This document shows, one piece after another, positions 1 to 9,611 of a stretch of 57,661 bases of DNA. Source of the stretch: Fragilaria crotonensis (lineage: Eukaryota; Bacillariophyta; Fragilariophyceae; Fragilariales; Fragilariaceae). The stretch is from the NCBI GenBank assembly GCA_022925895.1, contig JAKSYS010000392.1, positions 1 to 57,661 on the forward strand. Reading direction: 5' to 3'. The notes beneath the pieces were generated by a model that was not told the DNA's origin, ran no database searches, and worked only from the letters and a program-made list of their open reading frames with translations. Within the stretch, counting starts at the first letter, position 1; the number at the start of each line of letters is the position of its first letter. Position numbers and translations under genes: made by a program.

Positions 1-199
1 TTTGGATGGAAGATAGAACAGACACGCTGACAAAGAATGAAAGTTATAGACATATTCAAACACGAAAGGTATTTTAAATCATTCGATGGAAAACGGTTAT
101 CGAAATATCAAATTATTACAATGTAGGCCGGCGCGCGAAGAGCTTGGCAGGCGTAACTCTTGATTCATCGGTCGGCCGGCGCGCAACGGCGAAAGTTCA

Positions 200-545
200 A
201 TATAAATCCCGGTCTGCGTTTTCGGTTCATTGAGAATCCTGGTTCATTTTTCCGGTTCATTAAGAATCCGGTTCATTTTTTTGGTTCATTAAGAATCCTG
301 ATTCATTCTTTCGGTCATTTAGAATACGGTTATTTTTTTGGTTAATTAAGAATCCTGCCTATTCTTTGGTCATAAGGAGTCCCGGTTCATTAACTGTATT
401 CAAGAGAAATCCGGTTCATCAAACCGTGTTCATCAAAAACGGTTCATCATAATCGGTTCATCAAAAATCCGGTTCATCAAAATCGGTTCATCAAAAATCT
501 GGTTCATCGAAATCGGTTCAATGGAAATCGTGTTCGGAGCGATGT
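200..545. repeat. Degenerate GGTTCAT-based tandem repeat
   Basis: About 20 variable copies of a 15-18 base unit built on GGTTCATTAAGAATCC or GGTTCATCAAAAATCC follow one another. The left part favours CATTAAGAATCC and the right part CATCAAAAATC, so two sub-families of the unit are present. Units differ in length and sequence, so this is an old, decaying minisatellite. GC-rich GGCCGGCGCGC blocks lie just upstream (about 127 and 171) and GGCCGGCCGGCGC lies about 25 bases downstream (about 571). No coding function is supported; the short open frame across it only reflects the repeat. Confidence 0.75.
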
Positions 546-1740
546 CCATACATGGAAACTTGAGTTTGTGGCCGGCCGGCGCAGAAGTATTATTGTCGCC
601 TTCCATCTTCTGATGACGTTATATGATCGTTATTAATATGCGTTAACGACAAAAATTTTTCTTTAGGTGTCTGTGCCTATGATAGGCAGGGGAAAATCAA
701 TGAGTATGACACAGGAGCTCTGCCTGGCATCGTACAGTACCCTTGTACGGTTTCCGCCATGCTCCCGACAAGAATCACTCGTATCCCCAAAAACTTCGAA
801 ATGTTTGGGTTAACCCGGAATTCCGGATGTCCCTGGTAAACCACGTAAGATTCAGGTACCCGGCTTTCGTATGTAGAATTTGCTACGTAAATCGTTGTAC
901 AGTATGTAATGTACAGTACAATTGGCTGGAAACTGAGTCTTGGTTCCGAGTTCAAATAGATCACGTCGGAAATGATGGCGGATTTTGGTGACGCAGCATC
1001 ATCTACGGGCTTCCGGTATCCGACGTCCGACAGACATGTTCCGAGCGGCGCTGGCGCTCGCCATGCACCAGCATTACATGGGCTGCTTGCTGCTTCTGCT
1101 CGAGCGTCGAGCGTCGACTCGTAGTGAACAGTGCAAGTACCTGGTACCAGACCTACGGTAGTGTAAATGTAGGAGACTATGCATACCGGTAGAGGAGACA
1201 CAGACGAGCACCTTAATCCTTAATACGAAAAAAAGGGAATCATCATCTCTACTACCCTATTACGAACTGTACTATGGGACAATCAATGACAGCAATAGCA
1301 TGAGTCATGCACTACACACATGCAACACACCATGGGCACATGTCATGACCTCATGAATGCATGGAAATGTTGCAGCATAATGCAATGAGCCCTCGATGTC
1401 AAAGTTCTCTTGACACCGAACTGTCATGTAGAACTTGTTGGCAACAAGGGTGTGGAGTATGTTTGGGCCTGCATCAAGGATGGTGCAAGCAGAAACTTGA
1501 GCCTTCGGAAGAAGAAAGGTGAAGACAGTTTCTAGGCTAACATTAGAACTTTTGGCTGCTGGACGATGGACGAGGTTGTGATCACAAAACAGGGTGTTTG
1601 ACCGGTGCAGCTCCAGATATCGTCGCGAATGATACCGGTAGTTTTCAAGCACGCACTACGGTAGCTACCGGTAGTCTACTAGCTACGGTAGTATAATACT
1701 GAGTAGTGCATAAGATGATGCTGATAATGCATCATATGTA
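546..1740. other. Gene-free stretch
   Basis: No convincing gene was found. Open frames here show no domain, plausible start context or repeat relationship. The sequence is rich in short GTAC-centred palindromes such as TACCGGTA (about 1178, 1634 and 1663), which recur in other intergenic parts of the window. Confidence 0.4.
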
Positions 1741-1748
1741 GACTGGAG

Positions 1749-2442
1749 CAGGGGTGGGCAAAAAGTTACTAACCAGTGGTTAACTGCAGTTAGTTAACTC
1801 CAGTAACTAACTACGCAAAAAATATTGGCAGTTAACTAACTAACTACTACCAACCCAGGAGTCAACTAACTAACTACTTCCACCATGTGAGATAACTTAA
1901 CTAACTACTACAATCATTTGTAGAATATAACTCCATTGGGATGGAGTTAACTGTAGTATGTGTTAACTGTTCAGTGCTGAATATCGATAATTAGTTGTAT
2001 GCGTAATCTGCAAGTAGAATCAGTACACGAGACACAATGCACTGGGAGTGCTGTACTTTATCTCTACTACTAGCTAGTAGGAGTAGAGTATCGGAACTAC
2101 CGGTAGTGCTCTCTGCTCTGTATGCTCAGTCACTTACGTCTCAGTACCAGGTACTTGTACTCTAGCTACAAGGATCACGCTACTGGAGTAGGGCAATTGT
2201 ACTGTCTACTGTGCTACTAACACCTCGACATTATGAGTAGTATAACTCCAGTTAACTACTCTGATATGAAAATACTATATATTAACTATTCGAGTGCGCT
2301 AGAAATTGTACTTAACTTATGACTACCTTTTTCGTATTGCAGTAGGGAGTAACTAACTCTACAAGGGAGGTAGTATAAGTATTATACTATGGCCCGTTCT
2401 CGTAGGGGTAGTAGAGTTAAAGTTTAACTTTGCCCACCCCTG
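1749..2442. mobile_element. hAT-like non-autonomous MITE
   Basis: The element begins CAGGGGTGGGCAAA and ends with its exact reverse complement TTTGCCCACCCCTG, giving 14-bp terminal inverted repeats. It is flanked by a perfect 8-bp duplication GACTGGAG at 1741-1748 and 2443-2450. An 8-bp target duplication and CAGGGGT..GGGCAA ends are hallmarks of hAT transposons. At 694 bp with no transposase frame it is a non-autonomous MITE. The left interior carries many TTAACTAACTAC repeats, which fold against GTAGTTAA-type sequence in the right half. The intact ends and perfect duplication suggest a recent insertion. Confidence 0.9.
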
Positions 2443-2450
2443 GACTGGAG

Positions 2451-2636
2451 TATTCATTGTATGATACTCCCATAGTCGGTACATGTAATGTATGCATACA
2501 CCTGGTGGTACAAGACAGTAACTAGTCGGAGTAGTCGCAGAATAATGTTCCAGTTCGGTCTTCGGTCACGTGCTAAACGACCGATTGTGCGAATGCAAAA
2601 AGTGCTAACTGCTAACCCTCTCACACTATAATTACA
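2451..2636. other. Spacer between MITE and copia element
   Basis: This is host sequence between two insertions. It ends in ATTACA (2631-2636), the left copy of the target duplication of the copia element. No gene is seen. Confidence 0.5.
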
Positions 2637-3196
2637 TGTTAAATATCTCTGATTCCCAATACCGTAGACTCTCTATCCAGTAGTGAACTCGACGCTACTA
2701 GATCCTGTTTTCGAATATTGTGAGTTCTAGAAATTACACTTTCTAGATCTATTCCAATCTTGTTCCTGGACTCCAAAAGCTCCCAAGATTAACCACACAT
2801 CTCATCCAGTACAAGCAGAACAAACACAAGACCACTTTCCTTAAGTCCAAGTTGGAACAAGACCAACTCCAAGACTGAAAGTAATCCCACTGGGTTAATC
2901 TAACCCCGGATCCATTAGTACATATGCCTATAAAGGCTTTCCAACACTTGCATGCCTCTTGGCATAAATCCTTATGTCAGGTCTTGGTCTTGGACTTGTT
3001 TGAACCTCTGTTCACAACTGTCCAACCAAGATCATCATCGTCCAGGACATAGCTAGCACACGATCCGATCGAACAGATAGTTTTCGTACTTGCAGTGTTG
3101 TCGCGTGGTACAGTAGCACCGTTGCCATCGACACTGTCATCGCATCGTACGGTAGGACCGTCGATATTACCAACAGTGGCACAGTATGATCTGACA
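2637..3196 (-). repeat. 3' LTR of copia element
   Basis: 560-bp direct repeat, 3' in the sense of the minus-strand element, bounded TG..CA. The polyprotein frame runs through its internal edge and stops inside it at 2977, so the last 70 or so residues are LTR-encoded. Confidence 0.93.
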
Positions 3197-4440
3197 TCCT
3201 CCGTGTTCGTCGGTTCGTGAAGTCGTGCCAGAAGTCCGTTACATATTAATGCAGCATGTTTTCCAAATAGAGCGAAGGGCAAATTCTTCGTCATACAATC
3301 ACTTGGATTCTCTCCACTCCGGATGTGTTCCACAGAAAGTTCCTTAGCCAAAACCATGTCGTTCACAAATCGATACCGGACATCCACGTGTTTTGTCCGC
3401 GAGCCAATAGCAGTGTTCTTCGCCATAAATATCGCTCCAGTATTATCTTCCCGCAGGATACTTGGCAACATCGGACCACTTGCGTTGCTTCCGACATGTC
3501 CATCGTGACCGCTGTCATGTACGCCCATTATTTCGGTCAAAAGTGAAACAATGAATTTTACCTCAGTTGCCACCATGCTCATTGCAACAAACTCAGACTC
3601 AGTTGAGGACAAAGTCACACCAGTCTGCTTCTTTGATAGCCATGACACAAGACAGCCTCCAATAGTCACCAAGAAACCAGAAATGCTTTTCCTGTCATTC
3701 CTGTCAGAGGCATAGTCAGCATCAACATAGGCCACAACTCTGAAGTCCTCGGGTTCTCTCAACTTGATGCCTTGAAAAGTGCCAGACTTGAGATAACCAA
3801 CCAAATGGGTCAATGCTTTCCAATGTTCTTCATTGGGGGCAGTCAAATGGGATGTAAGCTCTCTGCATGCATTGGAAATGGTGGGCTCAGTTTTGCCGCA
3901 AGCAAACAAGATTCGTCCAACAAACGAACGAAACAGCTCCATATTGATGATCTCATCTTCGGGCGATGAACGAAGTGGCGGGGTCACAGAAGCACCGGGA
4001 GTCGAGAATTCCTTGATGTCGGATTCCATGTATTCTTCGTAGTCACGTACAATGGCCTCAATGTAATCCGTCATGTTGGACAAAATGTAGTCTCCATCGT
4101 CGTCCGTTCCGAATTCATAGTCGACCCCAAGGTGTCTCTTCAACTTGCCCAAGTCCGAAATCTTGACAGAACCGGTAATGCCCTTCTTAATCTTAGTGAC
4201 CGCCGCTTGGAGACCCGTGATGATGCAGTCGTCGCAGTAGACCACCACAAGAGCTTCCAGTACACCATCTGCATCAAACAACATGAACAAACACGGATCA
4301 GTTTTACACTGTATTAAACCGAGGCCCCGAAGTATCTTAGCGAAGGTCTCCATCCAAAGTCTGGGACTCTGGACCAATCCGTATTGTGCACGGCGAAGCC
4401 TAATGATCATTCCGCGCAGGTCCTTTCCCTTACTTAAGTA
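2977..4440 (-). CDS. Copia Pol, C-terminal part: RT and RNase H
   Basis: This is the continuation, in the same frame, of the Gag-Pol frame beyond its TAA stop at 4443-4441. The first methionine after the stop is at 4410. It carries the RT segment QYGLVQSPRLW, then the catalytic box YCDD (about 4225; copia usually has YVDD), then copia RNase H with AYVDADYASDRNDRKS, SSTESEF and EDNTGAI. The frame continues past RNase H into the LTR and stops at 2977. As it starts inside RT it cannot be a stand-alone enzyme. It must be made by stop readthrough, or this copy is defective. The rest of the frame is undamaged. Confidence 0.9.
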   Translation of the reverse strand, partial: YLSKGKDLRGMIIRLRRAQYGLVQSPRLWMETFAKILRGLGLIQCKTDPCLFMLFDADGVLEALVVVYCDDCIITGLQAAVTKIKKGITGSVKISDLGKLKRHLGVDYEFGTDDDGDYILSNMTDYIEAIVRDYEEYMESDIKEFSTPGASVTPPLRSSPEDEIINMELFRSFVGRILFACGKTEPTISNACRELTSHLTAPNEEHWKALTHLVGYLKSGTFQGIKLREPEDFRVVAYVDADYASDRNDRKSISGFLVTIGGCLVSWLSKKQTGVTLSSTESEFVAMSMVATEVKFIVSLLTEIMGVHDSGHDGHVGSNASGPMLPSILREDNTGAIFMAKNTAIGSRTKHVDVRYRFVNDMVLAKELSVEHIRSGENPSDCMTKNLPFALFGKHAALICNGLLARLHEPTNTEDVRSYCATVGNIDGPTVRCDDSVDGNGATVPRDNTASTKTICSIGSCASYVLDDDDLGWTVVNRGSNKSKTKT

Positions 4441-7400
4441 TTACTCCAACAGCCCTTCAGGTAACTCGATGAAAATGTCTGTGTCCATGAGAGCATTCAA
4501 GAAAGCAGCTTCAACATCTATCATGTCCGTGACCCAATATTTCTTTGTCCTTCCGTTCTTGAGGGCAATACACAGAACAACTCTGATAGTGGTATTCGAC
4601 GCAAGAGGGGAGTATGACTCAACAAAGTCCACCCCTGGAATCTGCTCATAGCCTCGTATGACAGTTCGGGACTTCTTAGTCCCATCCACTTTCTGCTTGA
4701 AGATCCAGCGGGTTCGAAGTGTCTTACGTCCCGGTGGCAGCTTGTGGCGTTGTAAGAACTCCCAAGCATCTCTCGAGATGAAGTTCTCCAGTTCGTTGTG
4801 CATAGACTTAAACCATGTAGGGTCATTGAGCTTAAGTAACGCCTTGTAATCCTTTGGTACTCCCAACTGAGGGTCCGACTGGAGCGTTGCGCTTAAAATC
4901 AATTCCGAAAGGGCCATAGATGCAGTGTCGTAATTCCTGATAGTAGCATCCGTCGTTCCCGAAGCAGCACGCGATTTCGACCTTGTCTGCGCTGGTGAGA
5001 ATGACGATGCCAAATTCCTCCGTGCAGGATTATCGACAATGGCAGTGGCCTCCGGTAAGACATCCTCCGTGCTCGGGCGGGGCATAATTGTAGGCATGTC
5101 CAGGAGGTCATCAACATCGTCGTCGTCCACATCTTCAACATGGGGCACGATTGCCGAGGCTGGCACAATGACCGAATCTTCCGTTAATAACTTCAACTGC
5201 TCAAACAGAGGCAGGTCATCAGTTGCCGTGATTCGTCCATGCCACTCCATCCACTGGTGTACATCTCGAGACAAAATCGTCTGCTTAGTTGCAGGGTTAT
5301 AAAACTTATAAGTGTCGCCAGAATGGTCATCCGCATAGCCGACAAAGATACATTTGAAAGACTTGGGATCCAGCTTTGCCTTGATCATAGACCGATTCGT
5401 AATATAGGCAACACGTCCGAAAGGTTGCAAATGGTCCAAGATACGATGCTTCTTCGTGTCCGGTCCGTACCATTTGGTATAAGGGTCATCGGTTTCGCCA
5501 CTCTTAGGGAGTGAGTTCGTCAGCTTTGTGATAGTGTTTATTGCTTCCGGCCAAAGCAAAGCCTGTGTTTCAAGTGACAGTTTTGCACAATACATAGTAG
5601 CAAAAGCACGGTTCTTACACGTAGCAAAACTCCTTTCGACAACCCCATTCATTTGAGGCGTGTTGGGAGCAGTCATTTCCAATTCCACATCATATTCGGA
5701 ACAGAGCTCCTGTACATAAGACTCATTTTCACCGGCATTGTCGCACCGAAGGAACTTGCATGGTTTGCCCGCTGCTTTATTCATCTTAAGTAGTTTTGCC
5801 AACGGAATATGGATACCGCTCTTCTTTGGTAGAAAGCAGTCCCAACTGAATCTTGTATGGTCGTCCACGATGCGAAGCCAATACTTGTTCTGGTTCAAAG
5901 AGTCCGAATAAGGGCCCGAAATGTCCAAGAAAAGTCGTTCTCCGGGAGCCTTGGCCTTTGTCAACGTAGACTTAGGAACTGCCTTGGCGCGTGCTTTTGC
6001 GAGAGCGCACGAACCACATGGTTTTACTGTCCCAGTCAATGTCCAACCTTGTTTCGCTGCCATAGCATTCACCGTACGAGTGTCAGGATGTCCCAACAAG
6101 CCATGTGCAACATTGATATCGAGAGTCACGGGTGAAGCCGTTAAACTATTTACTGACTCCCTGTCATGTGGTCCGGGCATTCGGGTCCCTTCAAAATAGC
6201 ACAGTCTGTCCTTATTGTTTATCTTGAACCGAACTGGTTCAGTAGACATCGGCGTATCCCAGACAAATTCATTACGGGTAACTTTGCTTAAGCTCCAATT
6301 GTTCTCGATGAGCTGGCGAAAGCTGACAATATGCTTGGTAAACGCAGGGGCGTAGTACACATCTGTGAAGGACACAAGCGTTCCGTCATTGTCCGTCAGT
6401 GTCACTGTTCCCTGTCCAAGCGTCTCAACCATGTCTCCATTACCAATTTCAATTTTCCGATTAGAGGGGCGCATGTCGGTCATAAGAGTGTTATCGTATG
6501 TAACTCCCGACGTAGCTCCTGAATCGAGAAGCCATTCCTCCGTGTTATCTGTACCAGCAGATCCGACAAATTCGTTCGAAACTTGATGACCGGCATAATT
6601 GCCACGAGGGTGATTGATAACAGTCAAAGCTGTGGATTCGACAATTTCCGTATGGACATCCTCCGCAGTCGTGGTCATGATCACAGGACGTTCGAAAGCC
6701 ACATCGAAGTTGGTATGAATGTCTCCACAAGTTTGCTCAAAACTGAGAAACTCAGAATCCTGCCAATTGTTGATTTCACCGCCATTTCTCTCCTTCTGAT
6801 TGTCCTTTTCATCCCATTCTTTCTCCACAACTCGGGTGACACCCACAAACATAGCCATATCCGAAGTAGGATCACTTGTAGCCTTACTCTTCTTAGGCTT
6901 AGTGCACTTGTTCGAGTAGTGACCTTTCTCGCCACAGTTGTAGCAAGTAACGTTTGACTTGTCGCTAGAGGTCTTTCCCTTTCCACCGACCTCGTCGATG
7001 CCTTCAACCGCTTTCGAACGACACTCTGCCGCCTTATGACCGATCTTTCCACAGTTTCTGCAGGTCCCTTTGAACTTCTTGTAGGGATGCTTGTTCACGT
7101 TCGCCATCAATGCCGATTCCGAAGTAGACTTTCCTTTGACCTTTAACAAAGACTTATACTGCAAAACGATCTCCTTGCGAAGCTTGGTCAACGTAGTATC
7201 CGCCAATTCGCCACGGAACTTCACAATCACAGGGTCATAGCCCGTCGACATAGAATTCATGATGTGCGACTTCATTTGGAGCTCATCCTTCTCATACTTT
7301 GCGTTGATCCTCCCGATGCGCATGTTGAGATGATCCAAGTCGTTGAACCACAACTCAGGATCCTTCTTGACTTCAACCAACTTGCAAGCGCTGAATGCTT

Positions 7401-7851
7401 CGGCCAAATCCGGGTAGTTCTCCTCCGCATCCGTAGAGCAGTACTTCTCTTGTAAGATCGTCCATGCAGCATAGGGATCACCAGCACAACGTTCGATCAA
7501 CGCATAGGCCTTGTCAGTGCAGCTCGCAACCAAGTAAGTCCAAGCCGCAGCGCGCGCATTATACTTCCTGTTCTCCATGACCGTAGTAGGACGCATCGTA
7601 GAAGCCGCCATCGTAGGTTCACCCGTAGCTGGATCAGTCATCTCCACTCCAGGGACTTCAACTTCAGCGTTCTCAAACTCCTCGGCAGTCAACCCCTTGG
7701 TCAACTCAGCCTTGGTCAAAGCCAAGAGGAAGGACTTGGAGCTGGCAAGGGCAAGGGTCTTCCCTTCCCACGACCTGAACTTGGTCTCGTCGCCGTCGAA
7801 GGCGAAGGCCCTGATCGTAGAACCAAACGTAGACTCCTTGTACTCTTCCAT
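4441..7851 (-). CDS. Copia Gag-protease-integrase-RT(N) polyprotein
   Basis: A 1136-residue frame starts 30 bases inside the 5' LTR. The N-terminal part is Gag of the UBN2/copia type. Two CCHC zinc knuckles follow (CRNCGKIGHKAAEC near residue 264 and CYNCGEKGHYSNKC near 303), then the aspartic protease motif LLDSGAT near 441. Integrase has an HHCC finger (GHPD..CGSC, about 585-615) and DDE core residues in LFLDISG, RCDNAGE and NGVVERS (about 640-740). The start of RT follows (RTRWIFKQK, DVEAAFLNA). The frame stops at TAA just after ELPEGLLE, between the first RT catalytic Asp and the DD box. It is full length for copia up to that point. Confidence 0.95.
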   Translation of the reverse strand: MEEYKESTFGSTIRAFAFDGDETKFRSWEGKTLALASSKSFLLALTKAELTKGLTAEEFENAEVEVPGVEMTDPATGEPTMAASTMRPTTVMENRKYNARAAAWTYLVASCTDKAYALIERCAGDPYAAWTILQEKYCSTDAEENYPDLAEAFSACKLVEVKKDPELWFNDLDHLNMRIGRINAKYEKDELQMKSHIMNSMSTGYDPVIVKFRGELADTTLTKLRKEIVLQYKSLLKVKGKSTSESALMANVNKHPYKKFKGTCRNCGKIGHKAAECRSKAVEGIDEVGGKGKTSSDKSNVTCYNCGEKGHYSNKCTKPKKSKATSDPTSDMAMFVGVTRVVEKEWDEKDNQKERNGGEINNWQDSEFLSFEQTCGDIHTNFDVAFERPVIMTTTAEDVHTEIVESTALTVINHPRGNYAGHQVSNEFVGSAGTDNTEEWLLDSGATSGVTYDNTLMTDMRPSNRKIEIGNGDMVETLGQGTVTLTDNDGTLVSFTDVYYAPAFTKHIVSFRQLIENNWSLSKVTRNEFVWDTPMSTEPVRFKINNKDRLCYFEGTRMPGPHDRESVNSLTASPVTLDINVAHGLLGHPDTRTVNAMAAKQGWTLTGTVKPCGSCALAKARAKAVPKSTLTKAKAPGERLFLDISGPYSDSLNQNKYWLRIVDDHTRFSWDCFLPKKSGIHIPLAKLLKMNKAAGKPCKFLRCDNAGENESYVQELCSEYDVELEMTAPNTPQMNGVVERSFATCKNRAFATMYCAKLSLETQALLWPEAINTITKLTNSLPKSGETDDPYTKWYGPDTKKHRILDHLQPFGRVAYITNRSMIKAKLDPKSFKCIFVGYADDHSGDTYKFYNPATKQTILSRDVHQWMEWHGRITATDDLPLFEQLKLLTEDSVIVPASAIVPHVEDVDDDDVDDLLDMPTIMPRPSTEDVLPEATAIVDNPARRNLASSFSPAQTRSKSRAASGTTDATIRNYDTASMALSELILSATLQSDPQLGVPKDYKALLKLNDPTWFKSMHNELENFISRDAWEFLQRHKLPPGRKTLRTRWIFKQKVDGTKKSRTVIRGYEQIPGVDFVESYSPLASNTTIRVVLCIALKNGRTKKYWVTDMIDVEAAFLNALMDTDIFIELPEGLLE

Positions 7852-7881
7852 CGCAACAATCTAACTGATCGTTTTAAAACG

Positions 7882-8441
7882 TGTTAAATATCTCTGATTC
7901 CCAATACCGTAGACTCTCTATCCAGTAGTGAACTCGACGCTACTAGATCCTGTTTTCGAATATTGTGAGTTCTAGAAATTACACTTTCTAGATCTATTCC
8001 AATCTTGTTCCTGGACTCCAAAAGCTCCCAAGATTAACCACACATCTCATCCAGTACAAGCAGAACAAACACAAGACCACTTTCCTTAAGTCCAAGTTGG
8101 AACAAGACCAACTCCAAGACTGAAAGTAATCCCACTGGGTTAATCTAACCCCGGATCCATTAGTACATATGCCTATAAAGGCTTTCCAACACTTGCATGC
8201 CTCTTGGCATAAATCCTTATGTCAGGTCTTGGTCTTGGACTTGTTTGAACCTCTGTTCACAACTGTCCAACCAAGATCATCATCGTCCAGGACATAGCTA
8301 GCACACGATCCGATCGAACAGATAGTTTTCGTACTTGCAGTGTTGTCGCGTGGTACAGTAGCACCGTTGCCATCGACACCGTCATCGCATCGTACGGTAG
8401 GACCGTCGATATTACCAACAGTGGCACAGTATGATCTGACA
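7882..8441 (-). repeat. 5' LTR of copia element
   Basis: Partner of the repeat at 2637-3196. One difference was noticed: C at 8380 where the other LTR has T at 3135. In element sense this LTR holds the promoter. Its outer edge is only about 240 bases from the start of the divergently oriented gene at 8679. Confidence 0.93.
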
Positions 8442-8512
8442 ATTACAGACTGCCGAGTTTGTATTGCTCGACGCTCGACTGTGCGAAACGAAACACTCCT
8501 TTGGTGGGTTAG

Positions 8513-8536
8513 TTGGTATTCGGCATTCGGCATTCG
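8513..8536. repeat. Short GCATTCG repeat upstream of two-TM gene copy 1
   Basis: Three units (GTATTCG, GCATTCG, GCATTCG) followed by a GCAGGTAGCACGCGACAAG-type block. The same arrangement, expanded to six units, precedes gene copy 2 at 24127. It is therefore part of the duplicated promoter or 5' UTR. Confidence 0.7.
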
Positions 8537-8678
8537 GCAGTGGGCAGGTAGCACGCGACAAGACGAGCTCGAACAAGCAGCGCTTGAACATTGTTTGAAT
8601 CAAATCGATGCAACAGCAACAGCAACAGCAACAACAACAACAACATTATCGTCGAGTTCAAGTTCATCGCTGGTTTCC

Positions 8679-9611
8679 ATGAAAAGCATACGGCAACGAA
8701 AAGCGGATCCATCCCCGTCCTCGCGCGGGACGAAATCGCATCCGCAAGAAGAAACGGTCCGCATCGTCATTGAACAGAAAGTCGATCGCCTTAATGATCA
8801 TGTCGAAGGCGATGATCTAGATCTGCATTCATATCATTCTACACCGCCGCAACCATTGCGGATGATACCCGACATGCGCTACTCAGAATTTCTGCAAGGG
8901 CAAACGTCAAATCGAATAGATGTATCAGCATTTCTGACCGGACCTCAATGCGCCTGTCACTGTATAGCCTTCAGCTGGATTGCTGTGGCGTTTCTGGTGA
9001 GTTGTTCCTGTTCACGACCCCGTTTTTTACGTGTCGACTCGATTTAGTGTTTGCATCCATTCATCCATACGTGCTTGTATGTAAAGCTATGAGAAGTGCA
9101 ATCGTATCTATCTGTTGAAACATATCTCGTTGCTCACTTTTGGAATGGAATCTTTCCCGACTAACGACAACTATGTACGTTGTGTAGCTATGGGTTGGAT
9201 TTTTGATTGACACGCAACCGATATTCATAAAGGGTGTTCAACCCAAGGGTATATTTGCTATTGAAGGAGTCACCTTCAATGTTCGAACCGAAGATCAACG
9301 ATTACCAGCATGTGCCACAGCGTAAGTCAATTGATTGTCAGAAAGGATGAGTTATTTTGGAGTACCGTCGTAAATTCACTCACTCGCTCACTTGCGTGCT
9401 TCCTCCCTCGTTGAAAACTCCACTTTCGCAACAACGTGAACAATAAACGATTCCTCGCAGTTACCACACCGCATACGCCTATCTCGTGACAATTCTCCTT
9501 TGCTTTGCATATCGACGAAATTGGTTCCAGCTGTTGGCCTCTAGATTACCGATTCGACTATTGCGACGACGATACACTTATTGTAATCAAATGCCTCCTG
9601 AGGAACGGTGA
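8679..9611 (+). CDS. Two-TM-helix protein of unknown family, copy 1 (3 exons)
   Basis: Exons 8679-8996, 9188-9321 and 9461-9611 join to 200 residues. Introns are GT-AG, and the first has a CTAAC branch point (GACTAACGACAAC) shared with copy 2. The N-terminal 85 or so residues are hydrophilic (IRQRKADPSPSSRG). A first hydrophobic segment is split by intron 1 (CIAFSWIAVAFL / LWVGFLI). A loop of about 40 residues (DTQPIFIKGVQPKG) follows, then a second segment YAYLVTILLCFAYRR and a short Arg-rich tail. The exon structure is supported by copy 2 (24275-25412), where the same splice sites and frames are kept and exon 2 is nearly identical. The family was not recognised; a small membrane protein is inferred. 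The start is the in-frame ATG shared with copy 2. A CAG/CAA-rich short upstream frame begins at about 8608 in another frame. Confidence 0.75.

Larger units (their letters stand above)
2637..8441 (-). mobile_element. Complete Ty1/copia LTR retrotransposon
   Basis: Two 560-bp direct repeats (2637-3196 and 7882-8441), both starting TGTT and ending GACA, flank a minus-strand Gag-Pol region in the order Gag, protease, integrase, RT, RNase H, which defines Ty1/copia. ATTACA at 2631-2636 and 8442-8447 is the probable target duplication. The LTRs differ at one position that I could see (T at 3135, C at 8380), so insertion is recent. The element sits just upstream of the two-TM gene at 8679. A convincing initiator-tRNA primer site was not recognised next to the 5' LTR; a short purine run (ACGGAGGA in element sense) abuts the 3' LTR. 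Confidence 0.95.

Noticed and set aside
200-545. Possible CRISPR-like array
   Set aside because: Units are contiguous, degenerate and without unique spacers, and the context is eukaryotic.
677-1201. 174-codon minus-strand frame
   Set aside because: No domain or codon signal; it overlaps palindrome-rich intergenic DNA.
8340-8678. Long N-terminal extension of the two-TM gene copy 1
   Set aside because: It would begin inside the copia LTR and is absent from copy 2, so the shared ATG at 8679 is preferred.
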